Assembly: GCF_030717945.1 (NCBI RefSeq)
Contig: NZ_JAVAIM010000001.1
Span: 61,131-125,130, forward strand
Length of the DNA stretch: 64,000 nucleotides
Origin: Qipengyuania profundimaris
GTDB taxonomy: Bacteria > Pseudomonadota > Alphaproteobacteria > Sphingomonadales > Sphingomonadaceae
Direction: 5' to 3'
The translations under genes were made by a program, and so were the position numbers. This document shows positions 62,017 to 64,000 of this stretch, in pieces; within the stretch, counting starts at the first letter, position 1, and every line of letters starts with the position of its first letter. The notes under the pieces are model-generated. The model was not told where the DNA came from and ran no database searches. It saw nothing but the letters and a program-made list of their open reading frames with translations.

Positions 62017-64000
62017 CCGCGCAACTCCGCGCCTTGCTTGCCGGCGGCGGCGACGACCTTGTCCGAGATCGCTTTAATCTCCTCGTCGGTGAAACTCTTT
62101 TCGTCTGGCTGGAGCACGGTCTCGACTGCGACCGACTTCTTGCCTTCGGGCACACCCTGCCCGGCGAAGACGTCGAACACGCGCGCGGAGACGATCGCCT
62201 GCTTGTCCGCACCCTTCACCGCCCGCACGAGGTCGGCGGCGGCGAGATCGGCGGGGACGAGGAAGGCGAAGTCGCGCGTAATCGCCTGCAATGCGGGCGG
62301 CGTGTAGCTTGGGCGTGCGAAAGTCCCCTCACCCTTCTTCGCCGGGATGGCATCGAGGAAAATCTCAACCGCGACGACCGGGCCCTCGACGTCGAAGGCC
62401 TTGAGCGTCTTCGGATGCAGCGCGCCGAAGCGCGCCAGCGCGTTCTTGGGTCCGAGCCGCAGCGTCGCGGACTGGCCGGGGTGGAACTGGTCGCCCGCTT
62501 CACCCATGACCATAAGATTCTCGACCGGCGCACCAACGGCTTCGAGCAGCGCGAGCGCTTCGGCCTTGGCGTCATAGGCGTCGAACTGGCTAGCCTTGCC
62601 CTGCGCCCATCCCCGCGGTGCCTTTTCGCCCGCGAGCACGACACCAAGCGTCGGCTTCTCGTCGCTCGCGCCGTCCTTGCCCCGGAAATAGCGCCGTCCA
62701 ATTTCGAATAAGCGCGTACCCGGCGCGCCGCGATCCGCATTGCGCTTGGCCGCAGCGAGCAAGCCGGGGATGAGCGAGGGGCGCATCGCCTTCATGTCCT
62801 CGCTGATCGGATTGTCGAGCACCCACAACTGTGCGCCGTCCGCGAAATGCTCGGCGTCACCGGTGGGAAGGAAGGACCAGGTCACCGCCTCGTTCAGCCC
62901 ACGAGCGGCCGCCGCGCGGCGCAGTTTGCGCTCGAGCTTCTGCTGCGGCGAAGCGGTCGGTTGCGCGACACCGTCGGCGCGCGGCAGGGCGACGCTTGCG
63001 ACATTCTCAAGGCCGTAAATGCGAACCACTTCCTCGACCAGATCGGCCGGGCCTTCGATGTCATGGCGACGCGGCGGGCAGGTGACCTGCCAGTCGGGGC
63101 CTACCTTGAAGTCGAGTTCGGTCAGGATGCGACGCTGCTCGTCCTCGGCCACGTCGACGCCGCCCAAGCGGCTCGTCAGTGCGGGATCGAACGGCACCAC
63201 CATCGACTCGACCGGCGGCTTTCCGGCGCGCGTCGCCTCGGTCGGCGTGCCGCCGCAGGTTTGCGCGATCAGGTCTGTCAGCAGCGCAAGGCCATCGTCG
63301 AGAAACGCGGGATCGACGCCGCGCTCGAACCGCGTACGCGCGTCGGACGCGAGGCCCAGCTTGCGACCCGTCACACCGATGCGCTCGGGATCGAAATAGG
63401 CGATCTCGAGCAATACGTCGGTCGTGCCCTCGGTCGCGCCCGAATGCTCGCCGCCCATGATCCCGCCGATGTCGTGCACGCCGGCATCGTCGGCGATAAC
63501 CGTCATCGTGTCATCGAGCGTGTAGGTCTTCTCGTTCAGCGCCTCGATCGTCTCGCCATCCTGCGCGCGGCGCGCGACGACGGGACCGGACAGCCTGGCG
63601 ACATCGTAGACATGCGCCGGACGGCCGCAGGCGAGCATGAGATAATTCGTGCAGTCCACCAGAGCGCTGATCGGGCGCTGACCCGCTGCCTTTAGGCGGC
63701 GCTGCATCCACCCAGGCGAGGGTCTGGTGTTGTCGACGCCGCGGATGACGCGGCCATAGAACGCCGGGCAGCCCTCCGGATCGTCGGTGCGGATTTCGAC
63801 CGGGCACTCACCCTCGCCGTCGATACTCGGGACCTCGATCGGCTTAAACGTACCGAGCCCCGCTGCCGCGAGATCGCGCGCGATGCCCATCACGCCCATG
63901 CAATCGGGGCGGTTGGGAGTGATTGCCACGTCGAACACCGGAGAGGCGTCGCTGTAATCTGCGAAGCTCGTACCGACCGGCGCATCCTCTGGCAGTTCGA
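62013..64000 (-). CDS. pheT: Phenylalanyl-tRNA synthetase beta subunit (5' end outside window)
   Basis: PheT forms the alpha2-beta2 synthetase that charges tRNA(Phe). About 662 C-terminal residues are visible; the gene continues past base 64000 and its start is not in the window. The visible part begins in B1/B3 with PVFDVAITPNRPDCMGVMG and LVDCTNYLMLACGRPAHVYD. B5, the pseudo-catalytic module and the C-terminal RNP-like domain (FLDAIPAKKGEGTFARPSYT, FAGQGVPEGKKSVAVETVLQ) follow. The in-frame GTG at 63938 is not the true start: coding sequence continues upstream as ELPEDAPVGTSFADYSDASP. pheS would be expected upstream. Confidence 0.96.
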   Translation of the reverse strand, partial: ELPEDAPVGTSFADYSDASPVFDVAITPNRPDCMGVMGIARDLAAAGLGTFKPIEVPSIDGEGECPVEIRTDDPEGCPAFYGRVIRGVDNTRPSPGWMQRRLKAAGQRPISALVDCTNYLMLACGRPAHVYDVARLSGPVVARRAQDGETIEALNEKTYTLDDTMTVIADDAGVHDIGGIMGGEHSGATEGTTDVLLEIAYFDPERIGVTGRKLGLASDARTRFERGVDPAFLDDGLALLTDLIAQTCGGTPTEATRAGKPPVESMVVPFDPALTSRLGGVDVAEDEQRRILTELDFKVGPDWQVTCPPRRHDIEGPADLVEEVVRIYGLENVASVALPRADGVAQPTASPQQKLERKLRRAAAARGLNEAVTWSFLPTGDAEHFADGAQLWVLDNPISEDMKAMRPSLIPGLLAAAKRNADRGAPGTRLFEIGRRYFRGKDGASDEKPTLGVVLAGEKAPRGWAQGKASQFDAYDAKAEALALLEAVGAPVENLMVMGEAGDQFHPGQSATLRLGPKNALARFGALHPKTLKAFDVEGPVVAVEIFLDAIPAKKGEGTFARPSYTPPALQAITRDFAFLVPADLAAADLVRAVKGADKQAIVSARVFDVFAGQGVPEGKKSVAVETVLQPDEKSFTDEEIKAISDKVVAAAGKQGAELRG

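Overview
This 64 kb window is high-GC, densely packed chromosomal DNA from an alphaproteobacterium. It most likely belongs to the Sphingomonadales, close to Erythrobacteraceae; this is inferred from gene content, not from a database search. The supporting genes are the CtrA and DivK cell-cycle regulators, a soluble serine palmitoyltransferase with its own acyl carrier protein (sphingolipid synthesis), an alphaproteobacterial-type DksA with one zinc-finger cysteine, a TonB-dependent receptor, and the two ends of a gene-transfer-agent cluster. Most genes are ordinary core genes. I saw no tRNA, rRNA, CRISPR array, insertion sequence or integrase.

Layout. The first ~100 bases are C/G homopolymer and look like a contig-end artefact. 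0.1-7.2 kb: rpoN, ctrA, an SLC13-type anion transporter, trmB, an aldehyde dehydrogenase and a short-chain dehydrogenase. 7.2-13.4 kb: class V aminotransferase and malic enzyme, divergent from mutS. 13.4-18.9 kb: small membrane, acidic and lipoprotein genes, 3-hydroxyacyl-CoA dehydrogenase, cob(I)alamin adenosyltransferase, gluQ and an HNH nuclease. 19.0-21.7 kb: a complete overlapping kynA-kynB-kynU operon (tryptophan to anthranilate). 21.7-25.2 kb: DUF4112, a solute-binding lipoprotein, PilZ, DksA and Sel1 genes. 25.2-28.5 kb: a five-gene overlapping operon (DUF3572, HAD, RidA, glycerophosphodiesterase, FemAB-like). 28.5-30.5 kb: divK and the ACP-SPT sphingolipid pair.

30.6-33.7 kb: an arginine-rich lipoprotein, a 38-residue membrane peptide, OsmC, a fatty acid hydroxylase and a divergent Crp/Fnr regulator. 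33.7-35.8 kb: a compositionally different patch with a secreted amidohydrolase and two orphan ORFs. 36.5-38.2 kb: a short promoter-terminator unit followed by a collapsed gene-transfer-agent locus, in which the start of the large terminase is joined out of frame to the DUF2793 gene normally found at the far end. 38.4-43 kb: OmpA, SodC, an MFS transporter, queC. 43-48.6 kb: argD-argF-hslO, a double cold-shock protein, TerC and a small phosphatase. 48.6-55.4 kb: M20 amidohydrolase, sterol desaturase, GMC oxidoreductase, TonB receptor. 55.7-57.4 kb: glnK-amtB behind a good sigma-54 promoter, which links to rpoN at the window start. 57.6-64 kb: exonuclease-family protein, FMN-binding protein, alpha/beta hydrolase, prfC, a dehydrogenase and the 3' part of pheT, which runs off the window.

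The main results are the gene-transfer-agent deletion scar, the short transcription unit in front of it, the phased repeats upstream of kynA, the 34-bp palindrome at 14.7 kb and the compositional island at 34-35.7 kb.
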